Below, piece by piece: positions 1 through 10,194 of a DNA stretch of 64,000 nt. The DNA comes from Bombyx mori (taxonomy: Eukaryota; Arthropoda; Insecta; Lepidoptera; Bombycidae), in the NCBI RefSeq assembly GCF_030269925.1, contig NC_085112.1, positions 14,323,501 to 14,387,500 on the forward strand, read 5' to 3'. The stretch's first letter is position 1. Every line of letters begins with the position of its first letter. The notes beneath the pieces are model-generated. The model saw nothing but the letters and a program-made list of their open reading frames with translations. It was not told where the DNA came from and searched no databases. Made by a program: the position numbers and the translations under genes.

Positions 1-458
1 ATTTTATTTATTTTTTGCTAAAAGTAGTCACGTAATGAGATGTGTTTTTGCGAGTACCCAAATGTAACTAACTTCGCCATTAAGCAAGTGTTTATTAATT
101 ATAGAAACCCAAATATGTAATTACTTATACAACATTTACAGACACGTGATTATACTAAAGCTAATAACAGATTTTAAGTACCACTTAACGGTAACTACAA
201 TGATTGATGAACTTACTGTAAAATTATAAAAAGAGCAAATATGATAAGTATAGTTGAAGTGGAAGGTGTAAGTAGAAGCAAGAAGTTTTAGTAGAAGTAG
301 TAGTAGTAGAAGAAGCAATTTTTAACACGGACCCTGCTACTGAAAACATAAAAAATTAAAGTTAGTTTATAAAGATATTAAATTACCTTAAAGATATATT
401 TATGACAGGAGCCTTGGTGAGGACAAACATTATTTGAATCATCTGTTTTTCGTCTCAC
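1..458. other. Unassigned AT-rich intronic or flanking DNA
   Basis: No gene or dispersed repeat is recognised here. A short imperfect (AGT/AGA)n trinucleotide run lies near 285-316. If the TMEM135-like gene continues leftwards this is intron. Confidence 0.5.
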
Positions 459-477
459 CTTGTCCGGGGTAAATAAC
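459..477 (-). CDS. Possible 19-nt microexon of the TMEM135-like gene
   Basis: On the minus strand a good acceptor (TTTTGAAAACAG) precedes 19 nt that end at a consensus donor (AAG|GTGAGA). The length fits the phase exactly. The exon ending at 2765 leaves two bases (TG), and this piece starts with G and ends in phase 0, adding W-L-F-T-P-D-K without a stop. Microexons this short are rare and the 2.3-kb gap leaves room for other exons, so the call is tentative. It is the leftmost candidate exon in the window. Confidence 0.3.
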
Positions 478-1124
478 CTGTTTTCAAAATAAACTTATTA
501 TTGTACGAACTATGTGCTGATAAATTGAAAACGTTAAAAGAATTACCCAAAGATTGTATTTTCATTACATTCATAGAATGACCTATATCGACATTAAGTT
601 AGATGATCCTATGTTCATTATAGCCTGTTTGGCTGTTGACTCATCTTGAGTAGGTACTGCCAAACATCGGCCATGACTAGCAGCTGCCTGTACATTTCTT
701 TAACAAAACCTTAGTAGTACCACATTTTTTTTGTATCTTGTCCTTCGTGAATTCTTTCTGAGAATATCCCTTACTCAGTTCATATGGGTCTGCACCACTA
801 TCCTATCTTTAGAACCCACTTTCATTAGCTTCGTATATATGTATATATTATTTGTATGTAATGTGATATTTGAACGACATTTAGACCGACTAAATGACTT
901 CCGATTAACTTGCAAATTTGCGCAGGCATAGAGGACCGATGATAGTACACAATTTACAAAAACATATCACTAGAATAAAAAAAGAAACGAATTGTTATTT
1001 CGGGTAGCTACTTAAGCGTGTTTTTTAACTTCGGATCCTCAAGATTCACTTTCGGTACTCTTAGGCTCTCCAAGTGCCGGTGACCGTTCTGTATGTTCCG
1101 AGTTTGACGTGCAACTTAACTTGT
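478..1124. other. Unassigned AT-rich DNA
   Basis: Nothing recognisable. Short open frames at about 610-700 (minus) and 731-931 (plus) have no splice support or recognised similarity. Confidence 0.4.
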
Positions 1125-1562
1125 GTCGTCGTGGCCTAAAGGATAAGACGTCCGAATAGTCCGATAAGATGTTCGAATCCCGCAGGCGGGTACCAATTTT
1201 TCTAATGAAATACGTACTCGAGAAATGTTCACGATTGACTTCCACGGTGAAGGAATAACATCGTGTAATAAAAATTAAACCCGCAAAATTATAATTTGCG
1301 TAATCATTGGTGGTAGGACCTCTTGGGAGTCCGCACGGGTTGGTACCACCACCCCGCCTATTTCTGCCGTGAAGCAGTAATGCGTTGCGGTTCGAAGGGT
1401 GGGGTAGCCGTTGTAACTATACTGAGACCTTAGAAATTATATCTCAAGGTGGGTGGCGCATTTACGTTGTAGATTTCTATGGGCCCCAGTAACCACTTAA
1501 CACCAGGTGGGCTGTGAGCTCGTCCACCCATCTAAGCAATAAAAAAAAAATAAAAAAATAAC
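1125..1562 (+). mobile_element. SINE-A, full-length copy with tRNA-like head
   Basis: The head carries polymerase III promoter-like boxes: an A box near 1131-1142 (TGGCCTAAAGGA) and a B box near 1170-1180 (GTTCGAATCC), followed by the CCCGCAGGCGGGTACC motif. The body then runs through the ATTTGCGTAAT linker and the GGTGGTAGGACC body to the CATCTAAGCAATAAAA tail. It represents the long form of the window's commonest repeat. Box spacing is somewhat distorted, so this copy is probably inactive. Confidence 0.85.
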
Positions 1563-2764
1563 CCACAGACACAACCGGGACTCTCGCCAGACCTTGTTAG
1601 TCGCTCGATATTCTGAGCTATCGTAAACTATTTAAAATCTATTTATTATTCTTCTAAGAAGCATTCGTACGTTTTTTCTCTATAAATCAAAAGAAAATAA
1701 TAAGAAATTGTATACATAATAAACTAATAGGAATTCAGTAAAAACGAATGCTGCTAAAATAAAAGCTGCTTTAAAATTATGCACAGTAAATAGTTATCAA
1801 GAATGTTCAATTAATTTAATTCGTGATTCAAAAGATTACCAACGTCCATTGAACTCTGCAGCAAAAGTCAACATGAATAGTTCCAATCGCAAACTGATTG
1901 AACAGAACAATGACAAACGTTGTCCGCTAAATGCATAGCGTATACGGACAGTTGCATTGTTATTTGTCGTTCGCGATAAATCCGTATTTGAACCGGAATA
2001 ATTTAAATGCTACCGATTAAACAATCTCTATCAGCGCCTCAATACGGAATAAGTAAAAAGTTGTATAGCGTTGAGGAGAATTTTAAGAAGATCTTAAACT
2101 TTTTTTGGACTGTCGGTCTACCAATCAAATTCGTAGGAAGATTTTCCCTTCGTTTTTTCCTGTGTCTATAGAATATAAGTGCCAAACAAATCTTGTAAAA
2201 TTTCATGTATTCGGAAATAGTACGTATTATCTCTGCTAAGCGTAATGAAAAGGTCCAAATAATGAATGCAGTAATTAAATTTACTTACTAATTTCTAAAT
2301 ATTGGCTACGAGGCAAAATTAGAATAATTATCGTTGATATTAGTACAATGTGTGTCCACTATTTTAATATTCAGTTAAGGATATAGTTAACTTTAAAATA
2401 ATTATTAAAAATCTTGATTCCGATTAAAAAAAAATCCATTCTTCAATAATATATGATAATTACTTCACGTTTCTAATTATTATATTATTATAGTGATGAT
2501 TTCGTATTTTCCGTTTTAAAGCTAATGAACTTTTTGTAACTTTTTTTTCCATAATAATATATTCGTACTTTGGAGCTAAAAAAAGGCATTAAATAATTAA
2601 TATTTAGTTTATTATAGTCACAGAAACTAATTATTTTATTATTACATTTTTATGTAGATTAAGATTAGATTTATAATTATTTTATTTTATTAATATGCAC
2701 ATTAAATTTAATACATAGTTCGTCAGTTATTTTGTTTAATATAGATAGTAAATTTTCTATTTAC
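1563..2764. other. Unassigned AT-rich DNA, probable TMEM135-like intron
   Basis: Just after the SINE-A tail, about 40 bp (CCCACAGACACAACC...) resembles part of SINE-B. The remainder is very AT-rich, particularly 2280-2760, with no recognised element. Confidence 0.45.
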
Positions 2765-2916
2765 CAAAACAATTGGGTCCTTTCTTTTTTATCTCCCTCT
2801 AATCGCATTAAGTAGAAAAGGAGAGCGCTGCCCAGCATAAAAAGTGCGGTAGTTCGGATTTTCGTAATTTTAATATATGCAGCTCTTTCCAATCTCCGAA
2901 GCCAGTATTCTATATA
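2765..2916 (-). CDS. TMEM135-like protein, exon 5 (partial gene)
   Basis: A 152-nt minus-strand exon. The acceptor is TTAAACTTTTCAG and the donor is TTTTG|GTAAAT. It opens in phase 0, exactly as the previous exon ends, and encodes 50 residues plus two bases. They begin YIEYWLRRLERAAYIK and contain a hydrophobic stretch (ALFMLGSALLFYLM) followed by charged residues. This corresponds to the part of vertebrate TMEM135 where a short helix (ATETLFRMGVARG) precedes a membrane segment and FRCKDG. TMEM135 is a multi-pass membrane protein linked to peroxisomes, mitochondrial dynamics and lipid handling. The assignment rests on remembered family sequence and on consistent phase. Confidence 0.7.
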
Positions 2917-2970
2917 CTGAAAAGTTTAATCAAATTTATGTCTTTGTGCAATTTTTTATTGTCTGCGAGC

Positions 2971-3072
2971 GAACAGATTTTGTTTCCCATGGTGACGCAT
3001 CGTAACTTAATTATATAAAATTAGCATAGATGATTTATTGAAATCAAAATTTACATGATTAGAGTAAAGTAA
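2971..3072 (+). repeat. Left copy of a ~105-bp direct repeat flanking a SINE-A
   Basis: The stretch from GAACAGATTTTGTTTCCCAT to ATTAGAGTAAAGTAA is repeated at about 3364-3478 at roughly 90% identity by eye. The right copy has an 11-bp insertion. A truncated SINE-A lies between the two copies. Confidence 0.8.
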
Positions 3073-3079
3073 GTATCAG

Positions 3080-3363
3080 TAAAAATCAAACTCGCAAAAT
3101 TATAATTTGCGTAATTACTGGTGATAGGACGTCTTGTGGGTCCGCACGGGTCGGTACCACCACCCCGCCTATTTCTGCCGTGAAGCAGTAATGCGTTTCG
3201 GTGTGAAGGCTGGGGCAGCCGTTGTAACTATACTGAGACCTTAGAATTTATATCTAAAGGTGTGTGGCGCATTTACGTTGTAGATGTCTATGGGTTCCAG
3301 TAACCACTTAACACCAGGTGGGCTGTGAGCTCGTCCACCCATCTAAGCAATAAAAAAAAAAAA
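3080..3363 (+). mobile_element. SINE-A, copy lacking the tRNA head
   Basis: Starts in the linker (TAAAAATCAAACTCGC) and continues through the body to CATCTAAGCAATAAAA. It is bounded on both sides by the ~105-bp direct repeat. Confidence 0.85.
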
Positions 3364-3478
3364 GGAACCGATTTTGTTTCCCATAGTGACGCATCGTAAC
3401 TTAACTATAATAAAATTTGCATAGATGAACAGTTCAGTATTTATTGAAATCAAAATTGATGTTATTAGAGTAAAGTAA
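3364..3478 (+). repeat. Right copy of the ~105-bp direct repeat
   Basis: Matches 2971-3072 apart from point changes and an 11-bp insertion near 3429-3439. Far longer than an ordinary SINE target-site duplication. Confidence 0.8.
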
Positions 3479-3767
3479 AATCCAAAGACGCATAAAAACG
3501 ATTTTTGTTCGATGCTCAAATTTGATGAATTTGGTCACGAGATAGTCACGAGATCCGGTTTGTTACAAGAAAGAAGCTAACCGTCTACTTAGTATTCCAA
3601 CTAAAAGATCATCAAAGCAAAAAAATCTGAAGACATCCAATCCGAAAGCAAACTATGCGTATTAAGGGAAATAAGTGCAGAGGATTTTAGACTTGTAATT
3701 TATAAAAGGCCTACTAGTTATTAGTTAATCTGTAACATAAAACGGATAACACATTTTTTCTTTTTAG

Positions 3768-3916
3768 TGACAGGATTTCTTTAGTGTGGAGCAACATTTT
3801 AATAAGCAGAACGACCGAGCTTATGCTCAAAGCTCCACGAAAGCTTCTCGATTAATCAGTAAGGGGTACAACGTGGGCATTGTTCGGCTTCAATGCGGCT
3901 TTGGTGGGATGTTAGT
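3768..3916 (+). pseudogene. Decayed TMEM135-like exon on the opposite strand
   Basis: A strong plus-strand acceptor (TTTTTTCTTTTTAG) precedes one reading frame that starts DRISLVWSNILISRTTE and, after a TAA, continues SVRGTTWALFGFNAALVGC to a TAG and then LSR. The layout (hydrophobic stretch, basic stretch ending KLL, then S.R...F..NA.L...C..R) is that of the second TMEM135 exon, as seen in the intact minus-strand exon at 6049-6182. The two in-frame stops make it a pseudogene fragment, perhaps of a paralogue. No partner exons were found on this strand. The similarity is short and judged by eye. Confidence 0.45.
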
Positions 3917-4471
3917 TATCAAGGAGTGACTGATCGTTATTTGTGTTAAAAAGTTTTAAAATTTCAACCTAGGAATACCAAACACGATTGTGGATTAATA
4001 TTATCAAGTTTCATAGCCATTTGTGTGAAACTCACATCTCACATCACTTGGATCGCAAAGCTCGATCTAAACAAGCTAGTCTGTAAAAGAGCTTTATAAA
4101 AGCCGAAGATTGGCCGTTGTCTAATGCGAATTGTAATCTGTTTGACTATGCTTTATAGTCTCCTTGGAAATGGTTATGGCATTTTTCTAAACGACATTGG
4201 ATAATTTGGCATGCATAAATTCTATAAAATTAGCAGTGATTAATTTACTTATGAGAAAATCGTATATTTCAATGTGTGTTTGTTCAAGTGGCGTTATCTG
4301 TAATAAGGCCAACGGATATCGTTTGATGTACCTAATGAATTTAATATTTTTGTAATATTATTATACTAATTTAATGTGACGCGAAAGGAAAAAAAAAAAC
4401 AACGTTATCCTTGTAAAATATAGTTGGGTTATTATTGTAGCTTAAATGTTATGGACCCGACGAGGCAAAGA
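3917..4471. other. Unassigned intronic DNA
   Basis: No recognised element or exon between the pseudoexon and the Helitron copy. Composition is AT-rich. Confidence 0.4.
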
Positions 4472-4890
4472 CTAGAGGTCCCGCAGTAGTCGAAATTCGA
4501 CTATAATTGGAATTGTAAGTTTGTACACTATTATGATTGTATTTTATACTTCTATAATCACAAATTTCGTCAAGGCTACACTATAAAAAATATTAATAAA
4601 GACAAACAATATTTAATCTATTCTCAATTTCACCACAGACGTCAAGAACAAAAGTTTGACAATAAAATATAGTATGCATGCGTGTGTGCGTCAAATACAT
4701 GGTATGTAGTATGTGCAATGTTTTTTTTATTGATTTAATGTATCTTTTAAGCATTATTTAAAAAAAAAAATTAGCATTGTGCACTTCTTCTTTATATTCT
4801 CTATAAGTGTGGAAAATTTCATATTCCTCCGTCCGCGTAATTTTCGTAAAAAGGGATACAAAGTTTTTGCTTCACGTATTAATATATAGA
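4472..4890 (-). mobile_element. Hel-F non-autonomous Helitron, complete copy
   Basis: Read on the minus strand it starts TC (TCTATATATTAATACGTG), ends CTAG, and is inserted between A and T, the hallmark of Helitrons. A perfect hairpin (GTCGAA/TTCGAC, plus-strand 4489-4501) lies about 13 nt before the CTAG end. Two other copies are at 21587-22027 and 47478-47897. No coding capacity. Confidence 0.8.
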
Positions 4891-4987
4891 TTATTTATAG
4901 TTGGATACATGTCAAATTGATAGGAAATGTAAAATAATAAAGATTTGGGTTTGTCTGTTCAAAGGTAAGTATTTTTTTGGAACTTAC

Positions 4988-5114
4988 CAAATTAACAAAC
5001 AAATTGATGACAAGTCCTCTCCTGCTTGGCGGCTCCAAGTAAATAAACAGACCATTCAATGTGAACGGTACAAAAAGGAACGTATTGAACTTGAACTTAT
5101 TGCCGTTTAGTTTC
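4988..5114 (-). CDS. TMEM135-like protein, exon 4 (partial gene)
   Basis: A 127-nt minus-strand exon. The acceptor is TATTTTTTAG and the donor TTG|GTAAGT. The single base left over joins the AG of the previous exon to make Arg. It then encodes KLNGNKFKFNTFLFVPFTL..., a hydrophobic run, and IYLEPPSRRGLVINLFVNL. The E-x-x-SRRGL motif followed by a membrane segment is strongly reminiscent of TMEM135 (human [20 protein letters not shown]). It ends in phase 0, matching the exon at 2765-2916. The phase agreement and the motif make this the most convincing exon of the gene. Confidence 0.8.
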
Positions 5115-5173
5115 CTAAAAAATACTCATAAATATTAAAGGGATAATGCTGATGGATTCTACGTATTATTTAC

Positions 5174-5555
5174 AATGGCTTTGTACAGTAACCATCAATG
5201 TAGACCGAATCATGTAGACCGAATGGTAAACAGTCGACGTCGCCCAAAACACGTTATTACAGATCCTCCCGATCCATTAACGGTGCTTTTAGGTACCACA
5301 AGCACCGGTCACCGTCTTCGTCGAACCCGTCGCATGCGACGAAGGGCTCGACAAGCGAATTAGTCCACAGACACAGCCCACTGAGTTTCTCGCTGGATCT
5401 TCTCAGTGGGTCGCGTTTCCGATCCAGTGGTAGATTCCGCGAAGTACAGCTCTTGCTAGGGCCGGTGTTAGCAACACTCCGGTTTGAGCCCCGTGAGCTC
5501 ATCTACACGTTAGGGTGAAGCTGAAATAGCCTCTCAAAGCATAGGTAGGAAAAAT
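5174..5555 (+). mobile_element. SINE-B, near-complete copy
   Basis: Contains the segments GTACCACAAGCACCGGTCACC, CCCACTGAG...TCTCAGTGGGTCGCG, AGATTCCGCGAAG, TTTGAGCCCCGTGAGCTC and ends in GGTAGGAAAAA. It shares these with copies at 8795-8985, 10195-10395 and 22800-22985. It resembles the silkworm repeat I remember as Bm1, but the name needs a database check. It explains the short open frames here on both strands. Confidence 0.75.
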
Positions 5556-5699
5556 ATCAAAGTATTGGTAAAGCAAATTAAAAAGTACACGTCAAATTCT
5601 ACGCAGACAGACCGAGCGCTACAACTAGCAGCAACTTTGCATGATAATTTTTTTTCGAAGTGGTCACAATTACCAAAGGGAGATTAAAATAATAATAAA

Positions 5700-5950
5700 T
5701 AAAATTAAGAAATGGGAAGAATTTACGCACGGTCATCCAACTCCCCAAATTAGGATTCCTTGTGTTATGAATACCAGAGACTGACGTAGGTACCTATATA
5801 GATAATAAAAACCCAGACAAAGAACAAAAAAAAAACCCTTCATTACACGAATGTTTGCCCCGTGTGGGAATCGAACCTAAGACCCTCAGCGCAATAGTCA
5901 GAGGCTCTATCTACTGCACGACTTAATCAGATTGTGCGTATAAGCTTTAA
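5700..5950 (-). mobile_element. SINE-K, tRNA-derived SINE copy
   Basis: On the minus strand a tRNA-like head has a B box (GGTTCGATTCCCACACG, plus 5868-5884) and an A-box-like GTCGTGCAGTAGATAG. Downstream it shares CACGGTCATCC... and TTAGGATTCCTTGTGTTATG with the copy at 22320-22560. Confidence 0.65.
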
Positions 5951-6048
5951 CTTCAAGGTGGGATTTCTATGATTTCTATGCTTACTATGGACTTTTATGT
6001 AGCTTTCCGGCTAAGTGCATAGGATGCTGATGTATTAACACACCTTAC

Positions 6049-6182
6049 CTGACGATACATCCGATGATGGATGCGGTTCCTGCAACAAACTGTCCGAAAA
6101 GAATCGACCTTATGTAGTAGTTACCCATTTTGAGCCATTGTTCTTTCTTTCTCATTTTCTTACCACGCATTAGTATTTGTAT
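6049..6182 (-). CDS. TMEM135-like protein, exon 3 (partial gene)
   Basis: A 134-nt minus-strand exon. The acceptor is TTTTTATCTCAG and the donor TCAG|GTAAGG. It opens in phase 0 and leaves two bases. It encodes IQILMRGKKMRKKEQWLKMG, a basic cytoplasmic loop, then NYYIRSILFGQFVAGTASII and GCIV(R), a membrane segment ending in Cys. The order (hydrophobic end, basic loop, ...S...F......C..R) follows the first loop and second membrane helix of TMEM135. It continues directly from the exon at 7024-7215. Confidence 0.75.
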
Positions 6183-6227
6183 CTGAGATAAAAAGTGTTT
6201 TATTGCATAAATCTGGTATTAAACTAA

Positions 6228-6395
6228 AGTCCATGGACATCATGACGTGAATGTGGTCATCCGCCGTGAGACGCAATTGAGTCTCAATTATAGAACGTCT
6301 GTTCCGTTTTGTTATTCGGAACGCTGAAGTTATCGCGGCATAAATAGGCAGGGTGGTGGTACTTATCCGTGCGTGATCACAATACCAGATCAGAT
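6228..6395 (-). mobile_element. SINE-A, decayed fragment
   Basis: Recognisable landmarks are CATGGACATCATGACGTGAAT and AAATAGGCAGGGTGGTGGTAC. Between them it is heavily diverged. Confidence 0.5.
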
Positions 6396-6499
6396 TTGAT
6401 TTATGTGTTGAATAAAATAGTTATGTTGTCTGATATGTTATGTAGTTGTTCGCAGAAGATTTCGTTATGATATTGGTCTGGACCATATTTTAAGACACA

Positions 6500-6720
6500 A
6501 TTTTTTATTGCTTTGATGGGTTGAGGTCATAGTCCACCTAGTGTTAAGTGGTCACCGGAGCCCGTAAACGTCTACAATGTAAACGCTACCAACCACCTTG
6601 AGACAAGGGTTCTAAGGTCTCAGTTTTTAAAGTACAACGGCTGCCCTACCCTTCAAACCGAAACGCATTACTGCTTCACAGGAGAAATAGGCAGGGTGGT
6701 GGTACTCACCCATGTTGGTA
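6500..6720 (-). mobile_element. SINE-A, short form
   Basis: Starts with TTTTTTATTGCTTTGATGGG and runs to GCAGGGTGGTGGTACTCACCC. Older than most copies, judging by its substitutions. Confidence 0.75.
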
Positions 6721-7023
6721 CATGGTACTTTGTTCGTGCAAGTTGTAGACGTAATCAAAACTATTATTACGGCTTAATCTTGTGTTTGTTAAAATAATTA
6801 TTGTCCTCATATCATTTCCAAATGTTTCGAATTTTTTGTGTTCGTGTTCACGAATGATTTAAGTAAAAAGAAATAAGAATTAAAATTAAGAATTAAGAAG
6901 AAGAATTGGAATTATGAATGAAGAAATTAAAATTAAATTAATTTAAGTGAAAAAAAAAGAAATTAAGTCCTAAAACGAGTTTTAATTACAGTAAATATGC
7001 TTAAATAGTAAAAAAAATCTTAC

Positions 7024-7215
7024 CAAGTATACCATAGAATAGAATTTTACGCTGCCGATCAGAGAATCCTTGAATAAAACCGGCAACGATGTGATGCAGC
7101 CTTTGCCCCACGGATGAAGAAGATAATGGCAGTCAACATCCGTGTAGATTTTCTCGAACAGCTCCTTGCTCATTTGAACCATATCTAATGGAGATAAGGG
7201 TCGCTTGAGTCTGAC
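7024..7215 (-). CDS. TMEM135-like protein, exon 2 with the Cys-rich N-terminal domain
   Basis: A 192-nt minus-strand exon. The acceptor is GGTTTTTCACAG and the donor TTG|GTAAGA. It encodes VRLKRPLSPLD-MVQMSKELF and then DCHYLLHPWGKGCITSLPVL, followed by DSLIGSVKFYSMVYL. The C-x4-H-x-W-x3-C pattern and the following G-x2-x-S-x-K-x-Y-x3-YL match the N-terminal Cys-rich motif of TMEM135 (human C-x4-H-x-W-x3-C, then SLKIYAPLYL). It ends in phase 0. Translation could start at its internal Met, but joining to the upstream exon at 28538 adds an in-frame Met-Lys. It is not a retrogene, since introns flank it. Confidence 0.8.
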
Positions 7216-7336
7216 CTGTGAAAAACCAGATCACCTTTTAACTGAATGGGACATTTTGAATAAAACTTTTTATTTTATTTAAAATAATGTTGTAACTATA
7301 TAGTAATAAGTATGTATGTTCATATATGTAGCATTG

Positions 7337-7587
7337 TGTTTTTTTTATTTTATTGCTTAAATGGGTGGACGAGCTCACAGCCCACCTGGTGTTAAGTGGT
7401 TACTGGGGCCCATAGACAACTACAACGTAAATGCGCCACCCGCCTAGAGATATAAGTTCTAAGGTCTCAGTAAAGTTCCAACGGCTGCCCTACCCTTCGA
7501 ACCAAAACGCATTACTGTTTCATGGCAGAAATAGGCGGGGTGGTGGTACCTACCCGTGCGGACTCACAAAAGGTCCTACCACCAGTA
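7337..7587 (-). mobile_element. SINE-A, short form
   Basis: A poly-T start, then TTGCTTAAATGGGTGGACGA through to GGTCCTACCACCAGTA. It ends at the same point as the other short copies. Confidence 0.9.
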
Positions 7588-7799
7588 TAGTTGTGTGGCT
7601 TATATACGTTATCACTTGTTATTCTGTTAGTACATATGCACCTCAATGCCAAATCAATATAAATAAAAATAGCTAAGGCATTCCTGGATGAATCGTCTAT
7701 ATAAAGACGATTTATCATTAAAAATGTGGCAGAACAGATTTGGCTTTAGTAGTGGAAACACATGATATAATTTGTACTATTTTATATATTTCAATTAAA

Positions 7800-8225
7800 A
7801 CAATTTCCTATTTTATAAGAACTCCTGGACCCACCCCGTACAGTACAACATGTCTGTGTAAAGATTTTACTTTAAGAAGCACAGGGCCGACATTCCGACT
7901 AGCTAATGTTTGCATGTCTGTGCCGGGGCTCCCAAATACCAGCTTCTTTTATTTGACACACAGTTGAGGGCAGATCGGATTGACGATAATCCCATTCTGA
8001 CGGATAGTTTGGAGTTTCTTGATCTACGGAGATAATTTGGCTTTCTGTGTCTTTTGTTTCATTTTTTTTGGCGTTTATTCCTTGTAGTGTGTTCAGGAGA
8101 AATGTTCAATGTAATCTCATGCTTTAACTACCGCATCACGTGTCTTCGAAGTTGATTCCATTCATACTTTACTGCGTTACCTACTTTAGTATGCTCCAGA
8201 GATCTTTTGCCAGCTTACACTAGTC
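7800..8225 (+). mobile_element. LINE-D reverse-transcriptase relic
   Basis: The segments GCCGGGGCTCCCAAATACCA, CGGATTG(A/T)CGATAATCCCATTCT and GCTCCAGAGATCTTTTGCC match the 3' half of the open reverse transcriptase at 50756-52686. Many substitutions and gaps intervene, so it is an old non-functional fragment. Confidence 0.65.
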
Positions 8226-8667
8226 GAAGCATCGGTAGCCATTCGCTATCAACAGGCTGTGTACTCGTTTGACTTCAAGCGCAAAAAAATATTTTTGTAT
8301 TTGGTAATGTTGCTTTTTTATTAATATTTATTTCACTTCTTACTTAAAATGTATTTGTACAAAATGAATATTTAACAACTAGTTATTGTTAATTTCGTAA
8401 TTGATAATAATTTATAATGAATGTAAGATTATTTCACAGAGACTACAATAGTTTAAATCCGTTTTATATTAAATATGTTAGAATTCACACACTTCGTCAT
8501 GTCATTTTTTGAAGGACACCGTTCACTTTACAAGCTTATTTTTCCTTGTTCTAGACGTTGGTTTGAAACCTTTTAAACCTGCCATGGTAACTGAATAACA
8601 AAGTATACTTTATCGATCACTTTAACTGTGGTCGGGATATGTGTGCCTTATACTTTTGCATGACTGC

Positions 8668-8720
8668 TTTGCGACAGAAATGAACGGGATTGTGGTACTT
8701 ACCCATGCGGACTCACAATA
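8668..8720 (-). mobile_element. SINE-A, small decayed fragment
   Basis: GACAGAAATGAACGGGATTG and GTGGTACTTACCCATGCGGA correspond to the middle of SINE-A. Confidence 0.45.
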
Positions 8721-8794
8721 CATTGACTTAAATGATCCTAGGCTATAGAGGTGGGCTGATGAAATAATAAAGATTTATCTTCTGCGGAGAATTT

Positions 8795-8985
8795 CTGCGT
8801 CGTCTTTCTCGCATTTCATAGAAAACTTTACCACTTAGGATAGGGAGTCAGAGTGGGTCGCGAATCTTATTCGGTATTAGATTCAGCGAAGCACTGCTCT
8901 TGCTAGAGCAGATATCAGGATAGACTCCCAGGCTGAGCCCGTGAACTCGCCTACACGTTCGGTAACGCTAGCATAACCCTTCCAG
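8795..8985 (+). mobile_element. SINE-B, diverged copy
   Basis: Shares AGTGGGTCGCG, TTAGATTCAGCGAAGCACTG, CTCTTGCTAGAGC and GCTGAGCCCGTGAACTCGCC with the copy at 5174-5555. Its 5' part is missing. Confidence 0.65.
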
Positions 8986-9041
8986 GTTACAAAACTTTAC
9001 CAAATGTAAAGGATAAGTAAGTAAGTAAAAAAAAAAAACAA

Positions 9042-9044
<3 letters not shown>

Positions 9045-9076
<32 letters not shown>
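9045..9076 (+). repeat. (TG)n microsatellite
   Basis: About 16 TG units, preceded by GTAAGTAAGTAAG and an A run. Confidence 0.95.
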
Positions 9077-9077
<1 letters not shown>

Positions 9078-9119
9078 AAGTCACACACGATAAAAGTGAA
9101 CCTATAAAAGTAAAAAAAA

Positions 9120-9325
9120 ACGCAAGAGTCAACCACTCCGCAGTGCAATGGAGCAGCCTCACCCTGGGGGAACCGCCTGCATGATCACTGTATCCCTACG
9201 CCAGGTAAGTAGAGAACTACGAGAGCGTCTATCAACTGTGTAACATCTCGTTATCGAGATTCAGGAATTGTTGAATTTACGTGCAGTGACATCTCTTGAT
9301 AACAAACTAAATAGAAATAATTGTA
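9120..9325 (+). repeat. Exon-like cassette, copy 1
   Basis: A 200-bp unit also present at 42908-43120. It holds a frame reading KSQPLRSAMEQPHPGGTACM then ITVSLRQ, ending at a perfect splice donor (CAG|GTAAGT at 9202-9207). Homology continues about 120 bp past the donor. The frame is intact in both copies, with a mix of synonymous and replacement changes. Product unknown. It may be a real 5' exon or a captured gene fragment spread by a transposon. Confidence 0.6.
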
Positions 9326-10027
9326 AATCATCTTTTATAGTATGAGGTAGCGCCCTCTGTGAATTGATATTTTAACTTCACGTATAATGCGTTCTATCTC
9401 ATTCTCTCGCCGGCTGAATCCTATACGTTTATGTGTTTGTGTCTCTATGGACTTATTTTTTCGTTTCGTTTCATTTCGTTTCATCGAGTTTGAAATCATA
9501 ACGATTCTAAAGAAGTTTCACTTCAAAAGTAAAATAGAAAAAACTTAGTGGCCCCTATCTTCTATACGCGTAATACTCAGACTATATTGCTGTACAAACA
9601 CTTAATGTATTAATATACCATTTGGGCTAAATCATGTCTCCAGAAATAGACGGCTGCGTTCACTCTTCGAATATCCTGCTTTACTAATAATATCTTCAAG
9701 TATCCTGTCATAGCATCATCATTTACACCTACGCTTGATTAGGACTGAAAACGCGAATATACAGATGTAGGCGTTGCTAACGACATTTGCTGGCACGAGT
9801 GCTCTTGCCCAACAAACTCTTTCCACTCCTCTCCTGATTTTTATCCAAGGTAGTGTTTTCCGGAGGGGTTGTGAATGGGCAATGATTCAGTAACATTCAC
9901 AGCGCGACTGCTCAAAAACGAGTACCGGAATAGATTGAAGTTGCCTTGGCCTGGATAAAAAAATCAAAGTGGTAATAATTTTAATATGCGTAATTACTAA
10001 TTCAATTGAGTCATACACGTTAAATAT

Positions 10028-10128
10028 CAAAGTGGGTGGCGGTGTTCACGTTGTGATGTCTATGGACTCTCGTCTCCGCCTAACATTAAGTGGACCATTA
10101 TCTTGTTCACCCGTCTAGGTAATAACTC
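10028..10128 (+). mobile_element. SINE-A, decayed 3' fragment
   Basis: AAAGTGGGTGGCGGTGTTCA, GATGTCTATGGACTC and TTGTTCACCCGTCTAGGTAA mark the tail half. Confidence 0.55.
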
Positions 10129-10194
10129 TACGTAGCTAAGAGAGTATTTCATTTTAAAAAAATGGTTTCCGCCTGGGGTTGGATTAGCACATTG

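Noticed and set aside
5175..5502. Open frames on both strands
   Set aside because: They lie within SINE-B and change with its copies.
5868..5940. Possible tRNA on the minus strand
   Set aside because: It continues into a body shared with 22320-22560, so it is a SINE-K head.
8968..9162. Frame with a THTHTH run
   Set aside because: Produced by the (TG)n microsatellite.
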